A stretch of 64,000 nt of DNA, taken from the NCBI RefSeq assembly GCF_003337565.1, contig NZ_QPJL01000019.1:1-64000 (forward strand), given 5' to 3'. Of the stretch, positions 63,290 through 64,000 are shown in pieces. The position numbers and the translations under genes were made by a program. Source of the stretch: Paracoccus lutimaris (GTDB lineage Bacteria > Pseudomonadota > Alphaproteobacteria > Rhodobacterales > Rhodobacteraceae). The first letter of the stretch is position 1; each line of letters opens with the position of its first letter. The notes below the pieces were generated by a model. It was given only the letters and a program-made list of their open reading frames with translations, was not told the origin of the DNA and searched no databases.

Positions 63290-64000
63290 TCAGGTCGCCT
63301 TGGCCTGATTCACCCGGCGCGACAGGGCGGCATGGCTTTCCACGCGCTCGGAATAGCGGTCGACCAGATGGTCGCGGATGTCGCGAGTCAGCAGGGTGAA
63401 ACGTACCAGCTCCTCCATCACGTCCACGATCCGGTCGTAATAGGGCGATGGCCTCATCCGCCCCGCCGCGTCGAATTCATCCCATGCCTTGGCGACCGAG
63501 GATTGGTTGGGGATGGTCAGCAGCCGCATCCAGCGGCCCAGAATGCGCAGCTGGTTCACGGTGTTGAAGCTTTGGCTGCCGCCGCAGATCTGCATCACCG
63601 CCAGGGTCTTGCCCTGCGTCGGCCTGACACCGCCCATCGACAGTGGAATCCAGTCGATCTGCGTCTTCATCACCCCGGTCATCGCCCCGTGACGCTCGGG
63701 CGAGGACCAGACCATGCCCTCGGACCAGCCGACCAGCTCGTGCAGTTCAGCGACCTTGGGGTTGTCGGCATTCTCCTCATCCACCAAGGGCAGGCCATGG
63801 GGGTCGAAAAAGCGCGTCTCGGCACCCAGCGCGTTAAGGATCCGCGCCGCCTCTTCGGCAGCAAAGCGCGAAAAGCTGCGCGCGCGAAGCGAGCCATAAA
63901 GCAACAGGATGCGCGGCGGATGCGTGCTGCGCGCCGCGGGAAACAGTCCCTCGGCATCGACGGGGTGCAAGCAGGCCGGGTTGATATTGGGCAGGTCAGT
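63290..64000 (-). CDS. arsH: ArsH, NADPH-dependent FMN reductase (5' end cut by window)
   Basis: A flavodoxin-like reductase of the ArsH type, with the FMN loop [45 protein letters not shown] and [17 protein letters not shown]. The reading frame stays open to the right edge, and the preceding residues ([16 protein letters not shown]) agree with an ArsH N-terminus, so the start lies beyond base 64000. An internal TTG is not the start. ArsH reduces quinones, azo dyes or organoarsenicals; other ars genes may follow outside the window. Confidence 0.88.
   Translation of the reverse strand, partial: TDLPNINPACLHPVDAEGLFPAARSTHPPRILLLYGSLRARSFSRFAAEEAARILNALGAETRFFDPHGLPLVDEENADNPKVAELHELVGWSEGMVWSSPERHGAMTGVMKTQIDWIPLSMGGVRPTQGKTLAVMQICGGSQSFNTVNQLRILGRWMRLLTIPNQSSVAKAWDEFDAAGRMRPSPYYDRIVDVMEELVRFTLLTRDIRDHLVDRYSERVESHAALSRRVNQAKAT

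Overview
The window is a GC-rich alphaproteobacterial chromosome segment that fits Paracoccus (Rhodobacteraceae). The cytochrome cd1 encoded here keeps the His/Tyr-containing N-terminal segment that I know from Paracoccus pantotrophus and P. denitrificans. The nir and nor gene order and the fused nirDL gene also fit that genus. No rRNA, true tRNA, insertion sequence, prophage or CRISPR array was seen.

Region 1 (about 1-18.9 kb) is a denitrification island. A minus-strand operon nirS-E-C-F-DL-G-H-J-N plus a small membrane protein makes cytochrome cd1 nitrite reductase and its haem d1. Divergent from it are nirI (NosR-like), nnrS and nirX (ApbE-like flavin transferase), followed by norCBQD (NO reductase and its assembly factors). 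A convergent Crp/Fnr gene of the Nnr/Dnr type follows norD. The nirS/nirI gap holds one imperfect TTGA-N6-TTAA box, and norC has a perfect TTGA-N6-TCAA box. This gives a compact NO-responsive regulon. No norEF follows norD.

Region 2 (19-34 kb) is core genome: a GNAT protein, priA with a possible coupled 43-aa membrane peptide, DUF484-xerC, a TauE/SafE-type exporter, a type III (ReAV-like) asparaginase, an IalB protein, rlmN, a Tat-exported transglutaminase-like protein, and the coupled gpmI-envC-ctpA-rppH run.

Region 3 (34-46 kb) is accessory. It has a TetR/NmrA divergent pair, a PhoA-type alkaline phosphatase, a three-gene FtsX/MacB-like ABC system, a LytS/LytR-type two-component pair and an orphan fragment. 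It also holds an RNA-processing locus: an RtcR-like activator divergent from a bacterial Ro60 (TROVE) protein. The 288-bp gap after the Ro gene looks like a tRNA-mimicking Y RNA gene. This is the most interesting part of the window.

Region 4 (45.8-55 kb) is a LacI-controlled sugar operon: binding protein, ATPase, two permeases, a tagatose/allulose 3-epimerase-like enzyme, an FrcK-like kinase, transaldolase and a second TIM-barrel isomerase. Two matching candidate operators lie in the control region.

Region 5 (55-64 kb) has a shikimate dehydrogenase-like gene coupled to a GMC oxidoreductase with a Cys cluster, and a divergent AraC regulator. Next comes a DapA-family / aldehyde dehydrogenase / FAD amine oxidase / LysR catabolic cluster. 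An arsH-like gene runs off the right edge.
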